Source of the DNA: Stygiobacter sp. RIFOXYC2_FULL_38_25
Lineage (GTDB): Bacteria; Bacteroidota; Ignavibacteria; Ignavibacteriales; Melioribacteraceae
Length of the DNA: 64,000 nucleotides
Assembly: GCA_001803165.1 (NCBI GenBank)
Contig: MHAZ01000006.1
Span: 373,428 to 437,427 of the forward strand
Reading direction: 5' to 3'
Below the pieces are notes generated by a model. It worked only from the letters and a program-made list of their open reading frames with translations. It was not told where the DNA came from and searched no databases. The position numbers were made by a program, and so were the translations under genes. Positions 32,309 through 40,426 of the stretch are shown here, piece after piece (positions within the stretch are counted from its first letter, which is position 1; each line of letters starts with the position of its first letter).

Positions 32309-35300
32309 CTTCATCAGCAACATTTTCTTAGCGATGTTTACATTTGTACCAGTTAGACGGTAAATGTACATTCCGCTTGCATAACGGCTGGCATCAAAAG
32401 TAATTTTATGATGACCTGCATTCATTTCCTTGTTCAACAGAACCGCAACTTCTTGTCCAAGTATGTTGTAAACTTTCAATGAATATCTGCCCGGTTTAAC
32501 TAACGCAATATCAATTGCTGTAGTTGGGTTAAATGGGTTAGGATAGTTCTGCGACATTTTATATTCACTTGGAACAACTCCTTCTCCTTCAACACCAGTA
32601 ACATTAAAGGAAATTTTATAAATTTTTCCTTCGCGAGTTCCGGCTAATACATCACTTTGGTTTGGACTAACAACAAGACTGCTAACACCAAAGCCGCCCA
32701 TACCAATTCCTGTCCAAGAAATACCATTATCAATTGAAGTGAACACGCCGCTTGTCCAAGAACTAACATAAATTCTTCCACTCTTATCAACATTAATAGA
32801 ATAAATGTATGGTTGATTTAGCGATGCCTTTTCCCAGTTAGCGCCGTTATCAACAGAACGGTAAACACCGCCGCCATATGTTGAAGCTATGATTGCATTA
32901 GAATTAGCCGCGAGTGCCCAAACAATATTGTTACCAAGATTATATTGATACCACTTGTTTTCACCCTTGAATAGTTTGAACAGACCACCACCGGCAGTTC
33001 CGGCAAATACATCACCTTCTTTACTTACAGCAACAGCTTGAACAGCTAAATAATATTCCATTCCGGTTTTAATTTGTTCCCAGTTAGCGCCGTTATCAAC
33101 AGAAACATAAACTCCGGTTCCCCATGTTCCGGCGTAAAGAACTGTTCCGGAAGAAGCTAACGAGCGTACATCAACATCTTTGAGACCTACTTGAACCCAT
33201 GATGAACCGCTTTGTTTGTAAACACCTTTTTCTGTCGAAGCGAATAAAATATTATTATGGAATACGAGCGACCAAATCCAGCCAACATTCATACCGCTGT
33301 TAATTTGCGCCCAATTCTTACCACCATCAACAGATTTATAAATTTTTCCGCCCATTGTTCCGGCGTAAGTGTTGCCGTTATTATCGAACGAAAGTGTGTA
33401 AACAATTTCTCCAACAGCAAACGAACCAACTTCTTGCCATGTTCCTCCGGTTGTACCGCCGCCAGGACTACCACCGCCCGGAGTTTGATTTGAACTGTTA
33501 ACGTTTACAGTTACAAATGAACTATTGTTGTTTGCGTTTGGATCTGTTGTTAATCCACCGGTAACAGAAGCAATGTTTGTTACTTTTTTATCAGCCGGAA
33601 TGTTACCGAAGAAGAGAGCATTGTTAAACTGTCCCTTGCCTGTTAGTGATTTACAAATCATCTGTCCGTTTTGAACACCGCTTTCAAAATTAACATCAGC
33701 AATCGGTGCAAGTATAGAACCACGAACATCAATATTTTTTATTTTGATAGTTGTTGCTTGATAGAAATTATAAAGTACATTATTAATTGCAGTACCGTAA
33801 ATTTCTAAACCGCCACTCCAGGAAACATCAGTACCATCAATGTTAACAAGAACTGCTGATCCGTTCGGAACATTTATATCGACACTATTTGCTATTGAAA
33901 GCTCGCTGCCAAGAACTTTGAAAACATTTAAGTGAGGATCAGTTCCGGTTAATGTCAACCCACTAAATTGGAATGATGTCGTTCCTGTAACACCATAACC
34001 ACTGAGTGTTAAAGAGAGATTTTCCAAGTATGTCTTTGCGGCGGCAAAATTAATTGGCGTATCTTTTCTTAAGCTTCCGTCTATAGAAGTCTGGTTGATT
34101 GGAAGATTTGTAGCATTTCCATAAGCTACATCGCCATTATAAACCCTTCCGCTCGTGTAGGTTAAATTTCTTCCAACTATTAGTACATCGCCGCTGCTTG
34201 GCGCAAGTTTATCGCCTACGCTGTAATTGGCTAAAGTTGCATCTCTACCCACAGCTACTCTTCCTTCGGTATCAGAAGAAGGTTGTGTTAAATCTTGGAT
34301 TACAAATAAATTGTATTCTTTAGCTACCCCAAGATCAAATGTAGAATTATTGATTTGGTCGCAGTCTGACTTAACAGAAATTGTTAAAGTAGCAGAAGCG
34401 CCGTTTGCTAAATTGCCAACACTCCAAATTCCGGTTGATTGATTATAAGTACCTTGAGTAGCACTGCTTGATAAATAAGTAACACCGCTAGGTAGAGCAT
34501 CCGTAACTTGAACAGCCTTTGCTTCAGCCGGACCAAGATTAGTTGCCTTTACAGTATAAGTAAAACTATCACCGCATTTTGGAGATTGAGTACTGGAAGT
34601 TTTCTCCACTTTCACATCAGCTTCGTTTGGCGGTGGCGGTGGACATACAGTTGGATTCCAGTAGAACTTTTTGATAATAGCGTTACCTAAAGCGTTTTTA
34701 TTGCAATCCTGTACAAGAACAGATACTTCCACTTCAACTAACTGATCAACTGGACGAACACCCGGCCAAGTAATATTCAATTCGAAATTTGTTGTTCCGG
34801 TTATTGCCGTGGTGGTTGTCTTTACGGAATTATCTACACTGCCGTCATTTGGATATGTAATCCTCCAAGAAGTAACCAAAAATCCACTGCTTGGATTTGG
34901 AGTTACAGTTGCAGTTCCTGTTACGTTTATAACTTTTGGTTCATGCTCACATAATGCTACATCACTTCCAAGATTCACGCTCCAATTAGTTGTACAAGTT
35001 GGACCGCAATCAACTTTAACTGTTGCGGTAGCTTTATCAATCACGTAAGCAGAACCATCTGTTGGATGAGCTTCTGCGGTAACTTCATTAATCAAATCTC
35101 CGCAATCAGAATTTGTTACTGTGTAATCAGCAGTAAATGTTGTTGATTTAAGCGGATCAAGTAAATCTATATGTTTTATTTTATACGGAGATGTTTTGTT
35201 CAACAGCTTATCAAAAATATCAATGCCGCCATGATGTTGAATATCGCCGCAGTTTTCAACCGTAAATGTGTAGGTGATTTTATCGCCCGGTTTTGCCGTT

Positions 35301-37537
35301 GCTTTGTTTGCTGTTTTAGTTATTGTAACACAAGTTTTGTAGAAACCAAAATCAACAGTCAAATTATCATTACAGTTGAGAGTTACTGAAACAGATTCAT
35401 TCTTCGCAGCATCGCTGTCTTTAGTGTCATCGGAGCCTTGGTTTTTCTTTGTACTATACCATTTAGTATTGGAAGTATTGAACAAAACTCCGCCGCTGCT
35501 ATAGTTTGATGCGGCAACTCTAACGCTAAAAGTACCGTTAGCTAGATTTGTGAATTCATACTTTCCATCAGCGTCGGTTTTGGTTGAAGCTATTATAGTG
35601 CTGTTTTGTATCAACTCTACAACAACATCTTTTATTCCCTTCTCTGTAGCATCTTGAATTCCGTCAACATCCGAATCATGCCAAACATAATCGCCAATCT
35701 TGTTCTTACAAGTTTCTTGGTAAATTCCGGCATCCCATGATAAATCGTCCTCACCGGAAACTAATTGTGTACAAACTGTTTTGCCGGTTGATATATCAGC
35801 ATCGGAATCTATGTCATCACCGCTGGCATCTTTCAGTGTAAACAAATATCCGCTTGGTAACTCAAACTTCACGTAGTAGCTGCCCGGATTCAAATCAGCG
35901 AACAAATACAACCCGCTCGCATCAGTGGTTTTTGTTGCAATCAGATTGTTATCGCAATCGTACAACTTAACTGTAACATTTTGTACTCCATTCTCACCGG
36001 AGTCCTGAATTCCATCTTTGTTCGTATCTAACCAAACTTTATTTCCAAGAGAAGATTTTACGCTAGCGCCTGAACATGTTAAGAATCCCTTATCAACAGT
36101 TCCATTATCAAAATTTTCGTTGATAGCTGTTGCAGCATCATTGTATTGAGAGAAAGTAAATCCGCCTAATGAACCACCGCCAATTGCAGTCTCAAGTAGT
36201 ACTAAAAATTGATTAACCGTTTTGCCACTGAAAGGTCCGGTAGCAATTTTAAGTTCGCCAAGTTTAGTTGTGTTGCTGCCTAAATATCCGGCTGATGAAT
36301 ATGCAATGTTACATTTCAACGCTACCAATTGCCCGCCTAACACACCGGCACTTGTAGAACTTACATTTGAATAATTTTGGGTAAATGCACCTGCTGTTCC
36401 GCCCTGTGGTAAGAATTCTTTAACAGCTTCGGAACTTGTTAGAGTTAATTTATAATTTCCGCCAACTACCAGACCGCCCGGGAAAACCGATGTAAAATAT
36501 TGATCTCTAATCCTTGCAGGTACGCCGTTCTTATTTCCCCAGCCGCCCTGTGTAAATGTTGTGAATCCTTTTGTATCGCAAGGCGAAGGCGAATACCAGG
36601 TAACATTAGCAGTTGCAGACCTTGTTACGCCTGATGGTGTTGCCAAAACTAATTTCTGCCATTTATCCGGTTCAATTGAATGAACATATCTTATTCCATG
36701 ATTCACGGCAACATTTGCACTCGCTGTAACTACAGATGTAAGAGAGCCACTTGTAAATGTGAATGTCTGAGAATTTCCGTTGCTTCCGGTTGTTACACTG
36801 GTTGTGCTTAAAGTTCCGTTATTAGCTGAAAGATTTACTGTAACGTTATTAACAGGATTTCCATTAGCATCAAAAGCCGATACGAAAAATGAAGCTGTAC
36901 CGCCTATTGGTATTGTCTGATCAGCTGGAACTATTTGCAATGTTTCAAAAGGATAGAACGAAGAATAATTCGCATCAGTATCGGCAATGATCTGTTGAGC
37001 TCTCACTTTTACGTTTGTGTTGTCAACTGTTGAAGCATCTAATCCATCCACAAAATGCCAAATGGCTACCTGAACTGCAGCTGCTTCAATTTGCTCTGAC
37101 GAAGCCGAGCCGCTATATGGATATGCTTTGAATGGATAATAATTGTTCAGTATGTAAATAACTTGGTTATTTGCTTTGCCGTTATCGGTATAAGTATGAG
37201 GCTGTGAGGTAGTGTACCATTGTATATAATGGAAAAGATCTATACAATAAAATTTACCGGCTACACCGTCCACTTCACCTTTGAAAGTTCCGCCTGAAGT
37301 GCTAATTGTTTTAGTATTATCGCTGGGATTTTTGAACTTAATTGCAACAGTTTTGTCAATTCCAAAAACTTTAGCAACAGTTCCTCCGGAATTAACTTTT
37401 TTAGAAAATGCCGAAAGCGGATAGTTAGTTTGTTTGGAATTACCGCCTTCTGTAGCACTCGCAGTAATAGTAACTGCCGAGGTCAAAAATAGAACAACAC
37501 CTAAAAAGAACGATAAAACCCTCTTACTATTCTTCAT
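32306..37537 (-). CDS. Giant T9SS-secreted thioester-domain adhesin-like protein, paralogue 1
   Basis: 1743 residues. A signal peptide (~8-27) precedes a thioester domain: Cys98 in FYCID and Gln156 in AAAVQVAIWHF, the Cys and Gln that form the internal thioester in Gram-positive adhesins. Then come a Big_1-like Ig domain (~200-310), an unnamed TQGGWG module (~322-492), two SdrD_B/Cna_B-like domains (~494-732), DUF11-like domains (~740-850, ~972-1059), and a choice-of-anchor A-like domain (~1066-1316). A BNR beta-propeller (~1369-1646, Asp boxes such as SVDGGKNW) and a T9SS type A sorting domain (NYPNPFNPTT to the C-terminus) end it. The inferred role is a cell-surface adhesin; ligand unknown. 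Confidence 0.88.
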   Translation of the reverse strand: MKNSKRVLSFFLGVVLFLTSAVTITASATEGGNSKQTNYPLSAFSKKVNSGGTVAKVFGIDKTVAIKFKNPSDNTKTISTSGGTFKGEVDGVAGKFYCIDLFHYIQWYTTSQPHTYTDNGKANNQVIYILNNYYPFKAYPYSGSASSEQIEAAAVQVAIWHFVDGLDASTVDNTNVKVRAQQIIADTDANYSSFYPFETLQIVPADQTIPIGGTASFFVSAFDANGNPVNNVTVNLSANNGTLSTTSVTTGSNGNSQTFTFTSGSLTSVVTASANVAVNHGIRYVHSIEPDKWQKLVLATPSGVTRSATANVTWYSPSPCDTKGFTTFTQGGWGNKNGVPARIRDQYFTSVFPGGLVVGGNYKLTLTSSEAVKEFLPQGGTAGAFTQNYSNVSSTSAGVLGGQLVALKCNIAYSSAGYLGSNTTKLGELKIATGPFSGKTVNQFLVLLETAIGGGSLGGFTFSQYNDAATAINENFDNGTVDKGFLTCSGASVKSSLGNKVWLDTNKDGIQDSGENGVQNVTVKLYDCDNNLIATKTTDASGLYLFADLNPGSYYVKFELPSGYLFTLKDASGDDIDSDADISTGKTVCTQLVSGEDDLSWDAGIYQETCKNKIGDYVWHDSDVDGIQDATEKGIKDVVVELIQNSTIIASTKTDADGKYEFTNLANGTFSVRVAASNYSSGGVLFNTSNTKWYSTKKNQGSDDTKDSDAAKNESVSVTLNCNDNLTVDFGFYKTCVTITKTANKATAKPGDKITYTFTVENCGDIQHHGGIDIFDKLLNKTSPYKIKHIDLLDPLKSTTFTADYTVTNSDCGDLINEVTAEAHPTDGSAYVIDKATATVKVDCGPTCTTNWSVNLGSDVALCEHEPKVINVTGTATVTPNPSSGFLVTSWRITYPNDGSVDNSVKTTTTAITGTTNFELNITWPGVRPVDQLVEVEVSVLVQDCNKNALGNAIIKKFYWNPTVCPPPPPNEADVKVEKTSSTQSPKCGDSFTYTVKATNLGPAEAKAVQVTDALPSGVTYLSSSATQGTYNQSTGIWSVGNLANGASATLTISVKSDCDQINNSTFDLGVAKEYNLFVIQDLTQPSSDTEGRVAVGRDATLANYSVGDKLAPSSGDVLIVGRNLTYTSGRVYNGDVAYGNATNLPINQTSIDGSLRKDTPINFAAAKTYLENLSLTLSGYGVTGTTSFQFSGLTLTGTDPHLNVFKVLGSELSIANSVDINVPNGSAVLVNIDGTDVSWSGGLEIYGTAINNVLYNFYQATTIKIKNIDVRGSILAPIADVNFESGVQNGQMICKSLTGKGQFNNALFFGNIPADKKVTNIASVTGGLTTDPNANNNSSFVTVNVNSSNQTPGGGSPGGGTTGGTWQEVGSFAVGEIVYTLSFDNNGNTYAGTMGGKIYKSVDGGKNWAQINSGMNVGWIWSLVFHNNILFASTEKGVYKQSGSSWVQVGLKDVDVRSLASSGTVLYAGTWGTGVYVSVDNGANWEQIKTGMEYYLAVQAVAVSKEGDVFAGTAGGGLFKLFKGENKWYQYNLGNNIVWALAANSNAIIASTYGGGVYRSVDNGANWEKASLNQPYIYSINVDKSGRIYVSSWTSGVFTSIDNGISWTGIGMGGFGVSSLVVSPNQSDVLAGTREGKIYKISFNVTGVEGEGVVPSEYKMSQNYPNPFNPTTAIDIALVKPGRYSLKVYNILGQEVAVLLNKEMNAGHHKITFDASRYASGMYIYRLTGTNVNIAKKMLLMK

Positions 37538-37640
37538 CTTAAAGTTTCCTATTATTGGCTGAATGGACGGGTAGAAATATACCCATTATCTAACTCTTAT
37601 ATAATCGTATAAATCACAAAAAAGTTTAGTTTAAAAGATA

Positions 37641-37659
37641 CCCCGTTTGTGACGGGGTT
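37641..37659 (-). terminator. Terminator of the membrane-protein/regulator operon
   Basis: ACCCCG (37641-37646) and CGGGGT (37654-37659) pair across a 7-base loop, followed on the minus strand by ATCTTTTAAA. It lies between the operon end (37736) and the giant gene start. Confidence 0.65.
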
Positions 37660-37735
37660 CGTTTTGTAAGGGAGGGAAAATATTGTGTCTTACTCTGTTA
37701 ATATCATATACTGCTTATTGCCCCGGTGGTTACCA

Positions 37736-38341
37736 TTATGCAGTCCCATTTTCTAAAGTCTTTTGTTCTTGGGCAGCATTCCAAAACAACAATGCTGAAC
37801 CAACCCAAAGAACCGCGAAGAATCCGTTTACGCCTAATATCTCGACTACTGAACTTTCCGGAGCGATATCTAACCGAGCGATAAGTGCAATAGCAGCTAT
37901 CAACGCATGGGATAATGCCATAATGAATAACACTTTAGCCATTCCCTTTGGTTGAAGACGCGCAATGATGGAACCCAAGAAACCAATGGCAAGCACTCCT
38001 ATGTACATCCAATTGGCGGGATTGTCTTCGTTCCCAATTAATCCAACAGCAAGGTTGGACCAGACAAGAAAGAGTGCCGTTGCCGCCGCAAGACCCACAG
38101 CCGCTTTGTAAGTTTTATTCTCCATCTTTCTTGCTATCAGTTTGTATGTTAAACCGGCGGAGAAGAATAAAATCCACGCGGCAATAAAATCGAATGGACT
38201 CCATTTCATTTCATCGGTCAACAACATTGCTGTTAATGGCATCAAAAGTAATGATGCAGCAATCGCAGCCGCGCTTACTGTGCACTCAAATACCGTATAA
38301 GGTTTTGTTACTGTTTTGAAAAACTTTCTTAGCTGTTCCAT
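37736..38341 (-). CDS. Membrane protein of unknown function
   Basis: A 201-residue integral membrane protein with about six hydrophobic helices. The first residues, KFFKTVTKPYTVFE, match the start of the next gene upstream (KFLNTVAKPYTVLG), so both carry the same short cytoplasmic leader although the rest differs. No catalytic motif is seen. Downstream-most gene of a minus-strand operon that begins with two genes typical of a regulator/membrane-protein pair. Confidence 0.75.
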   Translation of the reverse strand: MEQLRKFFKTVTKPYTVFECTVSAAAIAASLLLMPLTAMLLTDEMKWSPFDFIAAWILFFSAGLTYKLIARKMENKTYKAAVGLAAATALFLVWSNLAVGLIGNEDNPANWMYIGVLAIGFLGSIIARLQPKGMAKVLFIMALSHALIAAIALIARLDIAPESSVVEILGVNGFFAVLWVGSALLFWNAAQEQKTLENGTA

Positions 38342-38382
38342 AATTATAATCTCTGTTTATTGTTTCGTAATAATTGTTCATT

Positions 38383-38473
38383 TGTCATTCTGATCCAGCT
38401 TTAGCGGAAGAAGAATCTCTTTTGATAATAAATCGAGATATTTCGTCCCGATCAATCGGGAATCCATATGACA
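38383..38473 (-). repeat. MITE-like dispersed repeat, copy 2
   Basis: Inverted relative to the copy at 6334-6423: starts TGTCATTCTGAT, contains GAAGAATCTC, ATATTTCGTCCCGATCAATC and ends CCATATGACA. It shares the internal CCCGAT...ATCGGG palindrome. It sits between two operon genes without disrupting either. Confidence 0.7.
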
Positions 38474-38543
38474 TACCCGAATATTCTTTTACTCTCATTG
38501 ACTACTGTTTGAATAAAACCGGCAGTACATTTTTTCTACTTGC

Positions 38544-39071
38544 CTAACTAAGCACTATTTCATCCAATGCATTTTGTAAATTCCTTTCAAACTTAGCTGC
38601 TGCAACAGCAATTACAACTGCGACTATAATTATTAAGATTCCCATAACAACCCCTCCCGCGCGGTCATCACTTTCGTTCAGCATAATGATAATCTCTCCT
38701 ACTACAGCAAAACCAATCATAGATATCCCGCAATATTTAATAGTACGCAAATATTTAATTGCTGCTTGAGAGACAAAATTATTTTGTCTGTAATAACCTG
38801 TCACCTTTAGCGCATTATATAATGCCAAGTAAAATGGAATTGAAGCCACATACGCAAAAGCAAGAAATGGGTCATTGAAATAAACTTCATAAAGAGTGGA
38901 ATATGCATTCCGCCCCTCTAAATGCGGTTCCCATAACATCAGTACAAATGCAACAATGCCGATAAACACAATTACGATCTGAAGTATTAGTCCTAAAACC
39001 GGACTCTTATTAGATCCCAAAACCGTGTAAGGTTTGGCAACTGTATTTAAAAACTTTCGCGACTCTTCCAT
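38544..39071 (-). CDS. Membrane protein sharing the KPYTV leader
   Basis: A 175-residue protein with about four hydrophobic helices (first ~28-46). Its N-terminus, EESRKFLNTVAKPYTV, is nearly the same as that of the downstream 201-residue protein, suggesting a common targeting or interaction peptide. The C-terminal region ends in an amphipathic segment (AKFERNLQNALDEIVLS). No known domain is recognised. Confidence 0.72.
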   Translation of the reverse strand: MEESRKFLNTVAKPYTVLGSNKSPVLGLILQIVIVFIGIVAFVLMLWEPHLEGRNAYSTLYEVYFNDPFLAFAYVASIPFYLALYNALKVTGYYRQNNFVSQAAIKYLRTIKYCGISMIGFAVVGEIIIMLNESDDRAGGVVMGILIIIVAVVIAVAAAKFERNLQNALDEIVLS

Positions 39072-39099
39072 AGTTATAATCTCTTTTAATTGTTTGTTT

Positions 39100-39285
39100 T
39101 TACTTATTCAACTTTTCAGACGCAATGTTTTGCATCAGTTTTTGTTTGCGCGCAAAGAAATACCACACCGCGCCGGTAATTATCATCAGTAGCGGAAGAG
39201 CGCCCGGTTCATCCTCTACAATTATCATATAAATCATTAATGCAAATCCAATTGTTACTGTTATCAGCGCGAATATTTTCTGCAT
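39100..39285 (-). CDS. Small two-helix membrane protein
   Basis: A 61-residue protein made of two hydrophobic helices (~5-21, ~29-45) with a basic tail (ARKQKLMQNIASEKLNK). It sits 28 bases upstream of the 175-residue membrane protein gene, in the same direction. Short, but operon position and codon use support a real gene. Function unknown. Confidence 0.6.
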   Translation of the reverse strand: MQKIFALITVTIGFALMIYMIIVEDEPGALPLLMIITGAVWYFFARKQKLMQNIASEKLNK

Positions 39286-39330
39286 GGTTTATTTCCTCTT
39301 TTTGTTGTGAAGTATTTTTTCATCCGCCGA

Positions 39331-39630
39331 CTATTTGTGCCGGTTAATAAATACTTCCATTGCTTTAAGATGATCGTTAAATGCTTTTCTCCCTTCCTCG
39401 GTCAAAGAATATTTAGTGTTGGGCTTTCTATCTATAAAAGATTTTTCCACACCGATGAATCCCTCTTTTTCCAGCGTTTTAAGATGCGTTGCAAGATTGC
39501 CGTCGGTTACCTCCAGATACTGCTTCAGAGAACTGAAATCAAGCGCATCATTAACAGCCAGCACAGACATAATTCCAAGTCTTACCCTGCTCTCGAATGC
39601 TTTATTTAGATCATCAATTGATTGTTTCAC
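39331..39630 (-). CDS. Winged-helix transcriptional regulator (HTH_27-like)
   Basis: A 99-residue single-domain regulator. An N-terminal helix (FESRVRLGIMSVLAV) precedes a winged helix: recognition helix NLATHLKTLEKEGFI, wing FIDRKPNTKYSLTEEGRKAF. This ArsR/MarR-like fold is commonly encoded next to a membrane protein in Bacteroidota. It ends 3 bases after the upstream membrane gene. It likely controls this operon and possibly the flanking giant genes; no operator could be identified. Confidence 0.87.
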   Translation of the reverse strand: MKQSIDDLNKAFESRVRLGIMSVLAVNDALDFSSLKQYLEVTDGNLATHLKTLEKEGFIGVEKSFIDRKPNTKYSLTEEGRKAFNDHLKAMEVFINRHK

Positions 39631-39633
39631 TTC

Positions 39634-40251
39634 TTATCGCCGCTCATACTTAAAATGCATATAAGTACCATATGCTATATGTACAACTCCAAAACCGAAT
39701 GCCCAAATAAACAGACTGAATTCAATAAAGTAGGCGCTTATCAATCCAAGCCCGATCTGCAGTAATCCCATAAATTTCATTTCACCGAATGTGAACTTGC
39801 TGGCGTTATATATTGCCAGACCATAAAAGAGGAGTGTTGACGGTATGATTAACCCAACCAGTCCTTTTACCAGAAAGATCAGTATTAATATTCCTCCGGC
39901 TGATAAAGGGACAGCCATATTTGCAATAAGTCTTCGTGATGTGGTGTTCCAGATTTTCTCTCCCTTTTGGTTTCCCTTTTTATAAGAGAGGAAAACCGCA
40001 CTGCCTAAAGCCAATATTAAAATTATAAGAGCTATTGCTATTACATTTATGAGGCTTCCCGCAGAATAATTGGTGTAATCTACGCTATCCGGGTTAAAGG
40101 AATAATAATGGTAAACGATAAAAGCTCCGGCAAGAGCGTAAATACCGGCTAAAATGCCGGAAAGACCGGAAAGGGATGCAAATTTAGAGGAGCGCTCCAT
40201 CATGGAACGGATCTCGGCTATGTCGCGAATGTAATCTTGTTCTTCTTTCAT
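39634..40251 (-). CDS. Membrane partner of the winged-helix regulator
   Basis: A 205-residue protein with a cytoplasmic N-terminus (MKEEQDYIRDIAEIRSMMER) and about five or six hydrophobic helices. The N-terminal sequence, ending in SSKFASLSGLSGI, is recognisable from Bacteroidota proteins that pair with small winged-helix regulators; their biochemical role is not established. It is the first gene of the operon, with a promoter match just upstream. Confidence 0.78.
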   Translation of the reverse strand: MKEEQDYIRDIAEIRSMMERSSKFASLSGLSGILAGIYALAGAFIVYHYYSFNPDSVDYTNYSAGSLINVIAIALIILILALGSAVFLSYKKGNQKGEKIWNTTSRRLIANMAVPLSAGGILILIFLVKGLVGLIIPSTLLFYGLAIYNASKFTFGEMKFMGLLQIGLGLISAYFIEFSLFIWAFGFGVVHIAYGTYMHFKYERR

Positions 40252-40269
40252 ACAAAGTACTTTTTGTTA

Positions 40270-40301
40270 CAAAGTTAAGCTATGATCGAGACTCACGCAA
40301 T
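40270..40301 (-). promoter_or_regulatory. Promoter candidate for the regulator operon
   Basis: On the minus strand ATTG (40301-40298), a 20-base spacer, then TAACTTTG (40277-40270). One mismatch to the TTTG element. It lies 19 bases before the ATG at 40251. Confidence 0.5.
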
Positions 40302-40363
40302 AGCAGAAGGGACAATTTTATTAATTTATTAATTTTTGAGAGGAATGACTGAATAAACCGTCG

Positions 40364-40397
40364 GTTAAAAAAAAGAAACCCCGCTTGTGACGGGGTT
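40364..40397 (-). terminator. Terminator of the second giant gene
   Basis: Arms AACCCCG (40377-40383) and CGGGGTT (40391-40397) with a 7-base loop; on the minus strand they are followed by TCTTTTTTTT. The hairpin is nearly the same as the one at 37641-37659. Confidence 0.82.
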
Positions 40398-40426
40398 CCT
40401 TTTGGTAAGGGAGAAGAATTTCGAGC

